The notes beneath the pieces are model-generated. The model ran no database searches. It saw only the letters and a list, made by a program, of their open reading frames with translations, and was not told where the DNA came from. Position numbers and translations under genes: made by a program. From assembly GCF_010500815.1 (NCBI RefSeq), contig NZ_JAAAMG010000012.1:113312-177311 (forward strand): a DNA stretch of 64,000 nt. Direction: 5' to 3'. The DNA is from Jiella pacifica. GTDB lineage: Bacteria; Pseudomonadota; Alphaproteobacteria; Rhizobiales; Rhizobiaceae. Shown piece after piece: positions 46,294-55,563 of the stretch (position 1 is its first letter; each line of letters opens with the position of its first letter).

Positions 46294-46911
46294 CTACGCG
46301 GCACGGATGTGCGCCGCGTAGTCGAGGAAGAGGCCGTCTCGGACGGTGACCCGGCGCTTCCAGTAGAGGCGGGCCACCGCGTAGAGCGTGCGGTGATCGA
46401 GGGCAGTGCGTTCATCGACCTCGGCGACCGTGAACTCTCGGTCTTCAGATGCGAGGCAGGCCAGGACGGCCGCCTCGGCATCGTCGTCGACGAACTGGCG
46501 AGCGGTCAGTACAAGGCGGGCTCGCTGGACCTGCCAGACCTTTCTGCAATCCTCGTCGACGATGTGGAGGGTCGCTTCCGCGAGCCGCTCGTCGTCTTCG
46601 TGGAGACGCTTCAGGATCTCGACCGTCACCGCGTACTTCGAAGAAAGGCGGCTCTTGACCGCGTACAGACACCACTCGCCGTTCGGTCCGATGGTCTCGG
46701 CGTCGAAGTAGTGCTTGCGCCGGTTTCCCAGTCCGTCGAAGTAGAAGTACGGGCCAAGCTGAGCGCCCATGTCCGTCGTCTCGATGTCGGCCGACAGGAT
46801 CGTATGCGCCGCAAGTTCCGCACCGCTCTCGAACGGGGTGGAGCCGCCCTTTACGAGGGCGGAGACGCCGCAAACAGCATGGGAAGAAGCGCGAGCCGGA
46901 CGGCGTGCCAC
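46294..46911 (-). CDS. TnsA-like endonuclease subunit of the transposase
   Basis: A 205-residue protein resembling TnsA, the restriction-enzyme-like subunit that cuts 5' ends. From a GTG at 46911 the text reads GVSALVKGGSTPFESGAE (Glu28), HYFDAE (Asp70) and LYAVKS (Lys86), fitting the E...D...xxK catalytic set. The C-terminal third looks like a winged helix. No ATG is available in this frame; GTG at 46911 with GGAG upstream is my choice. A frameshift from an overlapping frame starting near 47080 is an alternative. It is followed 77 bases later by tniA. Confidence 0.78.
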   Translation of the reverse strand: MARRPARASSHAVCGVSALVKGGSTPFESGAELAAHTILSADIETTDMGAQLGPYFYFDGLGNRRKHYFDAETIGPNGEWCLYAVKSRLSSKYAVTVEILKRLHEDDERLAEATLHIVDEDCRKVWQVQRARLVLTARQFVDDDAEAAVLACLASEDREFTVAEVDERTALDHRTLYAVARLYWKRRVTVRDGLFLDYAAHIRAA

Positions 46912-47411
46912 AGGTCGCGTCTTCTCCGGACGATGATCGGAGATCTCAATTTGTGCGACCTCCGTCCTTCGGTGCGGACGGCGGCCTCCGCGGCGACGAC
47001 GTCCGACGCCTTCGCGACCAGCGAGGAAAATCCGAACGGACTGCGGGAATTCTTGTCGAGCATTTGAATGGAATCGAACATGAAAATGACCCCTGAAACG
47101 GCGGGCAACGACAAGGCCTCTCCGTTCGCCGGACGCGTTCAAGCGTTCACAAGCGTTTCGGAGACCTTTTGGCCTGGCGGAGTCGGCTGACGGGGCGCGG
47201 CTGCAGCGGTCCAGGGAACTCAGGCTTAAGAGGTGGAGACCTCACATGAGCTTTAGAAAGCCGTGCGCGCAGAAGAGCCGATTATGTGTTTGCCGGCGAT
47301 TGCCACGTAGGATCAAGTTATTTTGCAATACTCCGGCGCCATCGTCGTCTCCACGACGTGGACACGGGCTTGGGAGCCGTGCCGAAGCAAGGTGATTAGG
47401 ATCCTCCTAAA
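46912..47411. other. 500-bp gap upstream of the TnsA-like gene
   Basis: No convincing gene. A minus-strand frame (46851-47080, starting MFDSIQMLDKN) is open and overlaps the TnsA-like gene but is not recognised. The stretch 47230-47400 is AT-richer and includes sequence such as AAGTTATTTTGCAATAC. It may hold the tns operon promoter and, if the FtsH-like pair is not part of the transposon, the transposon end. Confidence 0.4.
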
Positions 47412-49393
47412 TTATTTCGGATCCGTTAACGTGTGAGAAGATTGCGCAGACCAGAATTCTGCAAGCGCGATGCGACCCAGAACCCGACGCTCCATCGCGA
47501 GTTCGGCAAGCGTTTCGATGGCCTGACGATCGCGCATCGCAGCGAGAAGGGCATCCGCATAGGCGATCCGCAGCCGACGCTCGACCACGGCCTCGTCGAT
47601 CTTCTCCACCAGGCCAAGGCGGGTTCCAAGCCCGTATCTGCCCTCGATCATCGCCACCAGCTGAGTCGCCTGTCCGAGATCCGACATGTGTGGGCCACCT
47701 GCACCAGCCGAGACCGATCCGAGAACCACTTCCTCGGCCGCTCGGCCGCCCGGCCGGCAAGGCCGATCGCCAACTGCGCGTGGAGGTCCTCGAGAAGAAA
47801 TTCAGAGACAGGAACGTCGTGAACGACTTCGCCCCCGTTTGCGGCAACGATGGAGAGGCCGCGCGGGACCTGCCCCTGGCGGAGAATGGCCACGGCATGA
47901 CCCGCTTCATGGACTGCGACACGGCGGCGAAGCCCGACCGGTCGATCATCAGCAGGAAGCGCGACCTTCAAAAGGTCGTCGCCGGACGGTCGGCGGCTCT
48001 CGCTTCGCGCCAGTTGTCGAACGTCTCTTGCGATGCGCGCCGCGTCGGCGCCGCTCGTCGACCCCGCCAGCGTCACGGCGGCCGGCTGGATCTCGTCTTC
48101 GGCGATCATCGGAAGGTGGTGCGCGAGGATCTTCGCGAGATCGTCTTCATTTGGCAGTCCGATATGGAAACGCCGGTCCAGGCGTCCGGAACGGACCAAT
48201 GCCGGATCGAGATTGCGATCGTCGTTGCAAGCCGCCAGGACGATGACGCCTTCGCGGCGGCCGGTGCCGTCCAGGCATTCGAGAAGATTGTTCACGATCG
48301 TCCGCCACCAGTCGTCGTGCCGCGCCGCGGCCCCACGAGCGGGAATCGTGTCGATCTCGTCAATGAAGACGATGCAGGGCGACTGCGCCGCGGCTTCCGA
48401 GAACGTCTTTCGGATGGATCTGGTCACATCGCCGAGGTGGCCTTCTCCCGTGCCCTGCCACGCCGAGTACGACGTCGGGATGAAGGCGACGCCGCACGAC
48501 CGGGCAAGCGCCGAGGCAAGCAGCGTCTTGCCGGTGCCAGGTGGCCCGACGAAGAGAGCGCCGGCGTCGACGTCGATCCACGATCGCGTACCCGCCCGAT
48601 ATTCTCGCAGGGCATCGACGAGCCGCAGGCCCCAGACGCGGGCCGGCCCATAGCCGTAGAGGCTCTCAAGCATCGGCACGGACGATTCCGTCTCTGGACG
48701 GCGATGCGCCGCGACGATCAGGCGGACCGCTTCCTCTGCGGTCGACGACCGCCCGATCGCGAGATCCAGCCACTGGGGATCGATGTCGGAAACACCGAGG
48801 TCGGCCGGCCAAGAGGCATTGGAAACCGGGAAAGCCGAGGCGACGGCTCTCGCAATGTCTGCAACGTCGATCCGGGTGAGGTCGGCGGTCATGTCGGCGA
48901 TCGCCGCGACCGCGGGATCGAGGTCTTCTCCGGCGACGAGGCCGACGATGGTGATGCCCGACGAGAGCATCGACATGACAAGCTCAGTCCGTTCGCGCTG
49001 GCCCTTTCGTTGCCACGACCGGTTCGCGATCTCGTCCGCCGGCACATAGTGGGGCCGCGAAAAGACGATTTCCTCGGTCCGGACCGCGTCCTCGAGTGCT
49101 GCGACGATCGCGTCGTAGGCGGCGCGGCGCCAGCCATGCGCGGCGACGTGAACGACGACGAGAGCGGGCTTTGCCGCCTCCAGGCGCTGCTTCAGACCGT
49201 CAGGGACGAGCGTCCGCACCCGGTCGAAGATCATCCTGGTCGACGGCGACATCAGCTTCAATCGCTCGTCGACCGCCTCCGCAATGGCGTCGGCGACCGC
49301 GTCATTCATCGCCATGTCGATCTCGGGGTTCACGGCGAACGGCTCGACCGAGGACTTTCTAAGCCGGGCGAGCTTCCTGATCTTCGATGTCAT
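47412..49393 (-). pseudogene. Soluble FtsH-like AAA+ zinc metalloprotease, frameshifted by an 8-bp duplication
   Basis: A novel N-terminal region (1-250, no membrane helix) is followed by an AAA+ domain with Walker A GPPGTGKT (283-290), Walker B IVFIDEID and second region of homology RSGRLDRRF. An M41 peptidase domain with HEAGH at 495-499 follows. Translation stops at 47648. The normal FtsH continuation (AAEEVVLGSVSAGAGG, then MSDLGQATQL with the third zinc ligand Asp) lies in another frame. CTCGGCCG is repeated in tandem at 47733-47740 and 47741-47748. Removing one copy gives one 657-residue open frame. The start overlaps the preceding gene (ATGA). Confidence 0.85.
47733..47748. repeat. Perfect 8-bp tandem duplication CTCGGCCG x2
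   Basis: Two adjacent copies of CTCGGCCG lie inside the FtsH-like gene, exactly where its protease domain switches frame. One copy fewer restores the frame. It could be a recent slippage event, a reversible on/off switch, or an assembly error. Confidence 0.9.
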
Positions 49394-50034
49394 CGGACGA
49401 TCTCCACTCGGCTATCCGGCGCGAGCCGGCGTTCCCGCCAGTCGATCCGAACAACCCGTTGCAGGACCAGTGCGATGACCGCACCGACCGGATCGGGGGA
49501 TTCACGCATGCCGGAGGCGGCGTCGACGAGCGTCGCCGATCCAACATCCTCAAGGTAGGCCAGCAGCCTGATGCGGTCGCCGAGGGGCACGATGCGCCGG
49601 GCGTAGCGAAGCATCTCGCGTGCGTTGGGGAGTGCCGGCTCGGTGCGAATCTCCGCCTCGCAGATGGCGCTCCAGGCGGTGCGATCGTCGGCCGACGTCA
49701 AGCCGATACGACCCGCGTCGAGATAGATCTCCGATCCGCAGGCGTAGCGGACGAGAAAGTCCGGGACGTGCCGGACGAGAACGCCGTCGGCGTCGCAGAA
49801 GTCCAGCGCCCTCGGCAGGCATTGCCAGGCTTCCACCTCGTCGTCGAGGTCGACAAGCAGGCCTAGGTCGCGGGCGAGCGTCGAGCGGAAGATCGGAATG
49901 CCAATGCAGCGCATGGTCCCGGCCGGCGCATAGTGGCGTCGGGAAGCCTTGCGGCGGATCGCGGCGAGATTGCCCTCGGCATGAAGAGGCACATCGCTCC
50001 CTTCCGGGAGACGCAGGATCGATGGGGATGTCAT
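49390..50034 (-). CDS. TnsA-like protein lacking catalytic residues
   Basis: A 214-residue protein with the TnsA N-terminal pattern: FRSTLARDLGLLVDLDDEV, then HVPDFLVRYACG and EIYLDAG. Compared with TnsA, the first catalytic Glu is replaced (Arg50 in FRS), the Asp is kept (Asp92 in PDFLV) and the Lys is missing (Gly108). The fold is probably kept without nuclease activity. The stop overlaps the FtsH-like start, so the two are coupled. Identification rests on motif reading; a structural role in transposition is inference. Confidence 0.65.
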   Translation of the reverse strand: MTSPSILRLPEGSDVPLHAEGNLAAIRRKASRRHYAPAGTMRCIGIPIFRSTLARDLGLLVDLDDEVEAWQCLPRALDFCDADGVLVRHVPDFLVRYACGSEIYLDAGRIGLTSADDRTAWSAICEAEIRTEPALPNAREMLRYARRIVPLGDRIRLLAYLEDVGSATLVDAASGMRESPDPVGAVIALVLQRVVRIDWRERRLAPDSRVEIVR

Positions 50035-50653
50035 GGAGGTCGCTCCGGTGCCGCAAAATAGCGGCGAACGCTGTCAGCGCCGGAGGACGGAAGGACCGTC
50101 TAGCTCCGGCGGGCGGAAGAAGCCGCAGGTTTTGCGGCAGACAGCGTTATGAGCGACAGGTTCGTCATGGCGCGAACATATGACGAACGAACTAGCGCTG
50201 GCAAGAGGAGCAGCAGAGTTCTTCGGGAAGGGTTAACGACCGTCCGATACGACGAGAAGGCCGAGCGCCGTATTAGCCTGCCGCTTCCACGTCAAAGCGT
50301 AGGACCCGCTACCGATCTGGCTCGACGTCATCAATCGGGTGGCCATTAGCGCGTTCCCCAGGAAGCCGGCGCGCCGTGCGAATTGACCAAAGCCATATTT
50401 CCACCTCAGCCAACTTACGCCCGTCCTGAACGTCGTACCTGGCGCGCAATACGGTCTTGGCCCGGATTTCGTGACGAGTCCACTTCCAGTCGAGCAGCAA
50501 GTCGGTCGCGCCGCCCGTGGCGACCGTCGGCAGCCCAGCGGCGCCCTCTTCAGCGTGACGGTCCTTCCCGCAACGCCCTCTATACGGGTACCCATACCAC
50601 GGCCAAGTTGCTGCATGCTACGTTCAGGCGTCACCGAATCGCAAGGAGGGCTC
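50035..50653. other. Intergenic region with inverted repeats; possible element end or operator
   Basis: No intact gene. Two 9-bp motifs recur inverted: GCCGCAAAA (50051) with TTTTGCGGC (50131), and AACGCTGTC (50068) with GACAGCGTT (50141). GTTCGTCA (50161-50168) faces TGACGAAC (50182-50189). Between 50233 and 50500 the minus strand has protein-like text split over two frames (HEIRAKTVLRARYDVQDGRK, then GNALMATRLM and SGSYALTWKRQ), perhaps a decayed gene. Confidence 0.5.
50161..50189. repeat. Inverted repeat GTTCGTCA-N13-TGACGAAC
   Basis: A perfect 8-bp inverted repeat with a 13-bp spacer located 127 bases upstream of the pseudo-TnsA gene start. It could be an operator for the pseudo-TnsA/FtsH-like operon or a transposase binding site. 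Confidence 0.6.
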
Positions 50654-51562
50654 ATGGCGGACGATCAAGCAGAAGGCATGTCGCTAGAGGACCGCAAGGA
50701 CCTCGTTCGCCAGTCCGAGCGTACTATCGATAATCTGAAGCGAATACTCGCTTTCGTGTTCTCTCTGAGCTTCGGTTTGGCGGCAAGCCGGATCTTTGAG
50801 CGACTAGGCCCCACACTCACGGACCCGACACAACCGTTCCCGACAATCGGCGTGCTACTCGTGCACTTGGAAATGACCAGCGTGTTCGCGGTCACTGCAG
50901 CGCTGTTCTTTCACCAAGGGGCAAAATTCCTAGATATCCGATACGCAAAAGAGCCAATATCTACCCCGACTCCCGCCGGTTTCGCCTTCGACTTCGGCGT
51001 TCAGATGCTGACAATGGTCCCGTTCTACGCGATGGCCTTCTCATTCGGAAAAGACGTTATTGCCTCTTCGGGTTATTACTGGCTTTTCATGTCATACGTC
51101 ACTCTTATAGTCTTGGGATTAGTGCTTCTTATCATAAGCTCTATTCCACGTGTGAGGCATACAATACCCCAGGAAGAATTAAAGCGTGAGCTTACGACGA
51201 GAATATATTGGTTCGTGATGAACAGTTTTTTTTTGATGCTACTGGCAATTACGTTTTTTGCAAGCAGTTCACCCAATGACTCTTGCCCGGTGGGTCTTCA
51301 GGGAGGCCCAAGCCTATTCCTCTACGCGTTCGGGGCCATCGTTCTAGTGCGTGACTGGATGGATTATAGTCGGACTTGGCCCTACATTTATCCCACGCCA
51401 GCAAATCAAATTGACAAACTAAAAAAATGGCCAATGAACAACATTGAACGGGGCAACGCTTTCAAATGGATAAGCTTCGGCGCGTTGTTTTTGATCGCAT
51501 CAGCGACTTTTATAATTCTAGGCCGCATATACGACTATCACCACTGGACAATTATATGCTAG
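50654..51562 (+). CDS. Hypothetical multi-pass membrane protein, island cargo
   Basis: A 302-residue protein with about six hydrophobic helices after a short charged N-terminus. The first helix carries FVFSLSFGLAASRIFE. It has a strong AAGGAGGG ribosome binding site. I do not recognise a family. It is convergent with the DGQHR gene (9 bases between stops) and shares its low GC content, so both probably arrived together. A role as a membrane effector for that system is only a guess. Confidence 0.7.
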   Translation: MADDQAEGMSLEDRKDLVRQSERTIDNLKRILAFVFSLSFGLAASRIFERLGPTLTDPTQPFPTIGVLLVHLEMTSVFAVTAALFFHQGAKFLDIRYAKEPISTPTPAGFAFDFGVQMLTMVPFYAMAFSFGKDVIASSGYYWLFMSYVTLIVLGLVLLIISSIPRVRHTIPQEELKRELTTRIYWFVMNSFFLMLLAITFFASSSPNDSCPVGLQGGPSLFLYAFGAIVLVRDWMDYSRTWPYIYPTPANQIDKLKKWPMNNIERGNAFKWISFGALFLIASATFIILGRIYDYHHWTIIC

Positions 51563-51571
51563 CCGATAAAT

Positions 51572-53959
51572 CTAATATGAAGCGGTGGCCTGGATGGAAT
51601 CTCCCTCGGCAGCGGCTTCCTCGAAAGCGTTGTCGTTGAATCCAAGTTCTGAGGCCATCTCAGCTACAAGAACGGCAAAGTCCTCGATTTGGCTTACTTG
51701 GGTTTTGGAAAGTGTCACATCCTGATCTTTGAGATCATCGCGGATAGGTATGATTGTCTTTATCTCGGCGAGGACCTGATCCTTCCGACTGCCGCGGTTC
51801 GTCTTCGCATTCATCAACTGCTTGAACGACCGCCAATTTCCCGACTTTTCAATGATCTCCACGATCTGCTCTAGGCCGACATGATCCCAGCGGTCGGACA
51901 TGCCCTTGTCCTTTGTCACCGCCTCGTTGCAATGGGATTGAACCTCAGGAGGAACGCCCTGGAACCACCACTCCTCATCATGAGCCTGATATAGGCTCTC
52001 GAGGTTCCGTTTTACGACCACCAGCAGTGTCTTCGTGTACTTCGCAATCTTCGACCGCGCTTCCGTTGTCCCCTCGTGATCACGTTCGTTGATGAAGTCG
52101 ACTATGAGCTGTGGCTTGTAATCGAGGGCGCTCTGCTCGCATAAAGCGATCTCAAGAAGGCGGGAGTTCTGATCGATCCCGCCCGCGCCACTCCTTGAGC
52201 GAAAGCTGCTGGTCCGCTCACGGCCGCCGCTCTCCACGTAAGCAACCGCAAAGCGAATAAACGGCGCGAGCGTGCTAACAATGCGCTGGGCGGGCTCGTT
52301 CTTTGCGTCGAAGCCGCGGCTCGTTGCGAGGTATTGCAATACGGAGGATGCCAAGCGAACAATCGTCCGGTAACCCGTATTGGTGAACCAGAAACCACCA
52401 TCAGCATCCCGCTTCGCCCAGTTGTCGGGGGCAGCCGTCCGGGCCGTATTCAGCAACCCAATCATCACCTCCGTCGCCTTCGCAACGTTCGCTTCGGCAT
52501 CATCCTTTCCCACAGACAGCGGCCCACAGACAAACTGATAGTCATCCCCATTTTTGGTTGCAGACGCGATCAGATTGTGTTTTCGCAGGCCTTCCGCAAC
52601 ATTCACCAGCGTGATGATTCTGTCAGGATTTTTCTTATCCATCTCAGACTTTATCGAGCCATGAAACGGCGAACGCGGATCTAACTCAAGTCGTTGGCCA
52701 ACATGCGTACAAATAGCCGACACTTTGTCGCGTGCATCGTCTTGATCGAGTCCGATGCTAGCGCGTATCTCTGCTGCCAAGCTTGGTGAAACCCGCTTCT
52801 GCTTTGTATTTATGTCGACAAAAATCTCTATTTCTTCTTCGATCGATAGTCCGTCGTATGCCAAAATTGAGACAGCAGATTTGTCGTTACCGTAGTCCGT
52901 ATCGGCGTAGGTGTAACCATACAGACGATGCTGCCCATCGATTATCATCAGGCATCCATAGAGCCCCGGCAGCGTCAGCTTTCCGTATTCGACGTCGCCG
53001 TGCTTCTCGATCGGTTCGAAGCGAACATGCTTCTTCGTTCGAAAATTACAGACGATGTTGGTAGGAAAAGATCCATTGTCTGAAATGAATTTGCCTATAT
53101 CCTCAAGACGCTTCGAATTGACCATCCTTTGGTAGCTTTTGAGGTCATTTGTGCTGGTGCGTGCGCGGTGGCTGATAGAAGAGATCTTCAGAATGTCAAA
53201 AGGTGACGCCATGAAATGGTAGGCTGCACGGCCTCCCACGCGTATCCGGCTGGCGAAGACCTTGTTCTCCAGCATAGGTGTTTTCTTGTTTGCAAAGTAT
53301 CGCGCGTTAAGTTGATAACGTGCACCACCTCTCAGAAGCTTAACTAGTTCTTCAAAGTATTCGATATCTTCATCTCGTAATATACCTATACCTTCCGCCC
53401 TTGCTCTCTCTATATCCGGAGCCGGCCATTCAAAGCCACGAGTTGCGATAAGGAACTTTATCTGAATTGATTTGCCGTCCACAAGATCTTTCTGCACCTG
53501 AGAACGTATTCGGTTGCGAATAGTGACAAACTTTTGAATAATATGCGTTACAGATTTTCGACCTGGTGACGCCTTATGAGTGCATTCGATAAAATAAATT
53601 GTTTCGTCGTCCTTTGCGACGATGTCCACTTGGCGATCCTTCTCATCATGAATGTCGTTGATGAAAAAATGCCTGTCACTATTCATGCACGTAAACTGCA
53701 TTCTATAAAACAGCATCCAGACGTCGTCTTCGAGTTGGACGTCCGATGCCTTGGCGCGGAACATCCGCGTCCTTCGCTTGTACTGCTTCTCAACATGCCA
53801 GCCCTGCGCGACCTCATGTTGGGTGAGCTTCTTCAGGATTTCTTCATCGATGTGAGTGGGAGGGTTCGGGTGATACTCTTTTCTGCCTGCCCGCCTTCGA
53901 GCCGCATTATCCAGAGCTTCCTTCTCCACCAGTCCCGAAAGCGAGTATCGAATTGCCAC
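51572..53959 (-). CDS. DGQHR-domain protein with N-terminal nuclease-like domain
   Basis: A 795-residue protein. Residues about 75-210 resemble a PD-(D/E)xK nuclease of the Mrr type: RQVDIVAKDD (Asp112) and YFIECTHK (Glu125, with Lys129 two positions later than usual). The middle carries the DGQHR motif (341-345) followed by VDINTKQKRVSPSLAAEIRA, as in DndB and related proteins. The C-terminal part is helical. DGQHR proteins are linked to DNA phosphorothioation and other defence loci. No dnd genes are near. It is last in an operon with a GHKL ATPase and a radical SAM protein. Confidence 0.82.
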   Translation of the reverse strand: MAIRYSLSGLVEKEALDNAARRRAGRKEYHPNPPTHIDEEILKKLTQHEVAQGWHVEKQYKRRTRMFRAKASDVQLEDDVWMLFYRMQFTCMNSDRHFFINDIHDEKDRQVDIVAKDDETIYFIECTHKASPGRKSVTHIIQKFVTIRNRIRSQVQKDLVDGKSIQIKFLIATRGFEWPAPDIERARAEGIGILRDEDIEYFEELVKLLRGGARYQLNARYFANKKTPMLENKVFASRIRVGGRAAYHFMASPFDILKISSISHRARTSTNDLKSYQRMVNSKRLEDIGKFISDNGSFPTNIVCNFRTKKHVRFEPIEKHGDVEYGKLTLPGLYGCLMIIDGQHRLYGYTYADTDYGNDKSAVSILAYDGLSIEEEIEIFVDINTKQKRVSPSLAAEIRASIGLDQDDARDKVSAICTHVGQRLELDPRSPFHGSIKSEMDKKNPDRIITLVNVAEGLRKHNLIASATKNGDDYQFVCGPLSVGKDDAEANVAKATEVMIGLLNTARTAAPDNWAKRDADGGFWFTNTGYRTIVRLASSVLQYLATSRGFDAKNEPAQRIVSTLAPFIRFAVAYVESGGRERTSSFRSRSGAGGIDQNSRLLEIALCEQSALDYKPQLIVDFINERDHEGTTEARSKIAKYTKTLLVVVKRNLESLYQAHDEEWWFQGVPPEVQSHCNEAVTKDKGMSDRWDHVGLEQIVEIIEKSGNWRSFKQLMNAKTNRGSRKDQVLAEIKTIIPIRDDLKDQDVTLSKTQVSQIEDFAVLVAEMASELGFNDNAFEEAAAEGDSIQATASY

Positions 53960-54054
53960 CGTAGTACCACCAGTGTCTGGCCATTATCGCTCATCGTACA
54001 GCGATCGACCGGGTTAGGCCTTCAAATGCGCTCGCTGGGAGCCAATAGGCGCAT

Positions 54055-55554
54055 TCAGCTTGCTACGCTTTGCAGCGCTTCCAACAGTTTGCGGGCTTGG
54101 TCGCGATTCGTGACTATGCTGCGAACGAGGCTAGAGACCTCATCAAGCGCAATAACACCGCCGTCGCTGTCAGAAGGTACTTGGTCCAAGAGATGGGAGA
54201 CGCGCGAGAGCGCCGCTTCGCACAACTCTCGCGCCTCGAGGTGGTCGACGTTCTTCAAGCGCCCTCGCGCTCTCTCGATGGAGCCCCTAAATCGCGATAT
54301 CTCGCCTTTCGACGGTAGAGATGACTCAGCTAGCTTCTTCTCTATTTCTTCGACCAGATTTTGGATCATGAGGAGGATGTTTCGGGAGATCGACGAGGTC
54401 CGACAGCGATGCGACAGCTCGATCGCTTTCGGCCCCAGCTGCGCCAGGAGATTGTAGGCGTGGTGATTGAGTTCGAAGTGGTCCCTTCGGCCGTTCGGCT
54501 GAATGCGGCGGTCGAGGATGTGGATCTCACCGACACACCAGCCGTTGAACCGTGTCTCCTTGAAGACTTCGTCGAACACGCCTTCCCCTCCAATTTGAAC
54601 GTCGCCAATCCTTGCACGAAGGCGGCCGATACCGAGGCTCGGAGGTATGCTGCGAGCGTATTGATGGTGCGCTACCCATCCGACGGCGGCAACCTCGCCG
54701 TCTATGTTAGCGAATTCGAAAAACTCGACCTCATCCAGCTTCAATTCAAAAAGGTTGCCTGGGAACGTCGTGACGTTCGCGTAGGGGCGCAGCACACGCT
54801 CGCCTTGGATGGACAGATCCACAATCCCAACGTCGACCCCGTGATCAGCTAGTCTTCCGCGGATCTTGGCACCGAGCGAAAAACGCTCCGAGAAATCGAC
54901 TGGCGCCACCTGTCCGAGATAGTCGCGGATAGTCGCTTCGTTCAGCAGAATGTCTCCCCGGTGTCGGGCAACTTCAACCATCGTGACCTCGAAGAAGTGG
55001 GAGGGATCCTCCCCTCTTGCGGGCTGTTCTAAAAACCTGACGCTGCTCGTGATTACCGAGTGAAGGTCACCCTCGAAACTATCGTCACTCAATCTCTGGC
55101 GGAGACGCTTGCAGTCCCACTCGACTACGGAAACGGTATCCTCTCCCGCTGCTCGCGTGCGAAAGTGCAGGGCCTTGCAGTATGCGATGCCGGACAACCT
55201 GCCGATACCTCGGAAACCACGCGCCCCCGTGCCACGCTTCGCCGAGCCGCCGATCGCGAGCAATAGCGAAGCTGCGTCTGTCGCCTTTATCCCGATGCCG
55301 TTATCAACGATCCGAACCGATCGAGCGCCATGATCGATATTGATCGCAACCGATCCTTCCCCGACTTTGATCAAGCCTTCTTTGATTCCCAATTCGATGG
55401 CGTCGGCGGAATTCTGTACGTACTCCCGATAGATTGTGATTGGCGAGAGGTACATTCCGGACGTGACCAGTTCGACGATATCCTTGCCGACGCGGACGAC
55501 TGACGGGTCCAGCCTCTGGGGGGCATTAACGCTCACGGCTAGTGCTTGACTCAT
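54055..55554 (-). CDS. HSP90/GHKL-type ATPase
   Basis: A 499-residue protein with an N-terminal GHKL ATPase domain: REYVQNSADAI (Glu44, Asn48), DNGIGI (84-89) and the lid GFRGIGRLSGIAYC (113 on). The middle and C-terminal parts (about 200-499) are not a canonical HSP90 client domain; the end is a helical region with a long coiled segment. It lies between the radical SAM and DGQHR genes on the same strand, 9 bases after the former. MORC/HSP90-like ATPases are common in bacterial defence systems. Confidence 0.85.
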   Translation of the reverse strand: MSQALAVSVNAPQRLDPSVVRVGKDIVELVTSGMYLSPITIYREYVQNSADAIELGIKEGLIKVGEGSVAINIDHGARSVRIVDNGIGIKATDAASLLLAIGGSAKRGTGARGFRGIGRLSGIAYCKALHFRTRAAGEDTVSVVEWDCKRLRQRLSDDSFEGDLHSVITSSVRFLEQPARGEDPSHFFEVTMVEVARHRGDILLNEATIRDYLGQVAPVDFSERFSLGAKIRGRLADHGVDVGIVDLSIQGERVLRPYANVTTFPGNLFELKLDEVEFFEFANIDGEVAAVGWVAHHQYARSIPPSLGIGRLRARIGDVQIGGEGVFDEVFKETRFNGWCVGEIHILDRRIQPNGRRDHFELNHHAYNLLAQLGPKAIELSHRCRTSSISRNILLMIQNLVEEIEKKLAESSLPSKGEISRFRGSIERARGRLKNVDHLEARELCEAALSRVSHLLDQVPSDSDGGVIALDEVSSLVRSIVTNRDQARKLLEALQSVAS

Positions 55555-55563
55555 CGAGAACTC

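Noticed and set aside
46851..47080. A separate small gene starting MFDSIQMLDKN upstream of the TnsA-like gene.
   Set aside because: It overlaps the TnsA-like start in another frame, has no recognised family and loses protein-like codon use along its length; it may be a leader or chance frame.
47690..49558. A 622-residue plus-strand open frame opposite the FtsH-like gene.
   Set aside because: Shadow of the minus-strand gene, which has clear AAA+ and HEAGH motifs.
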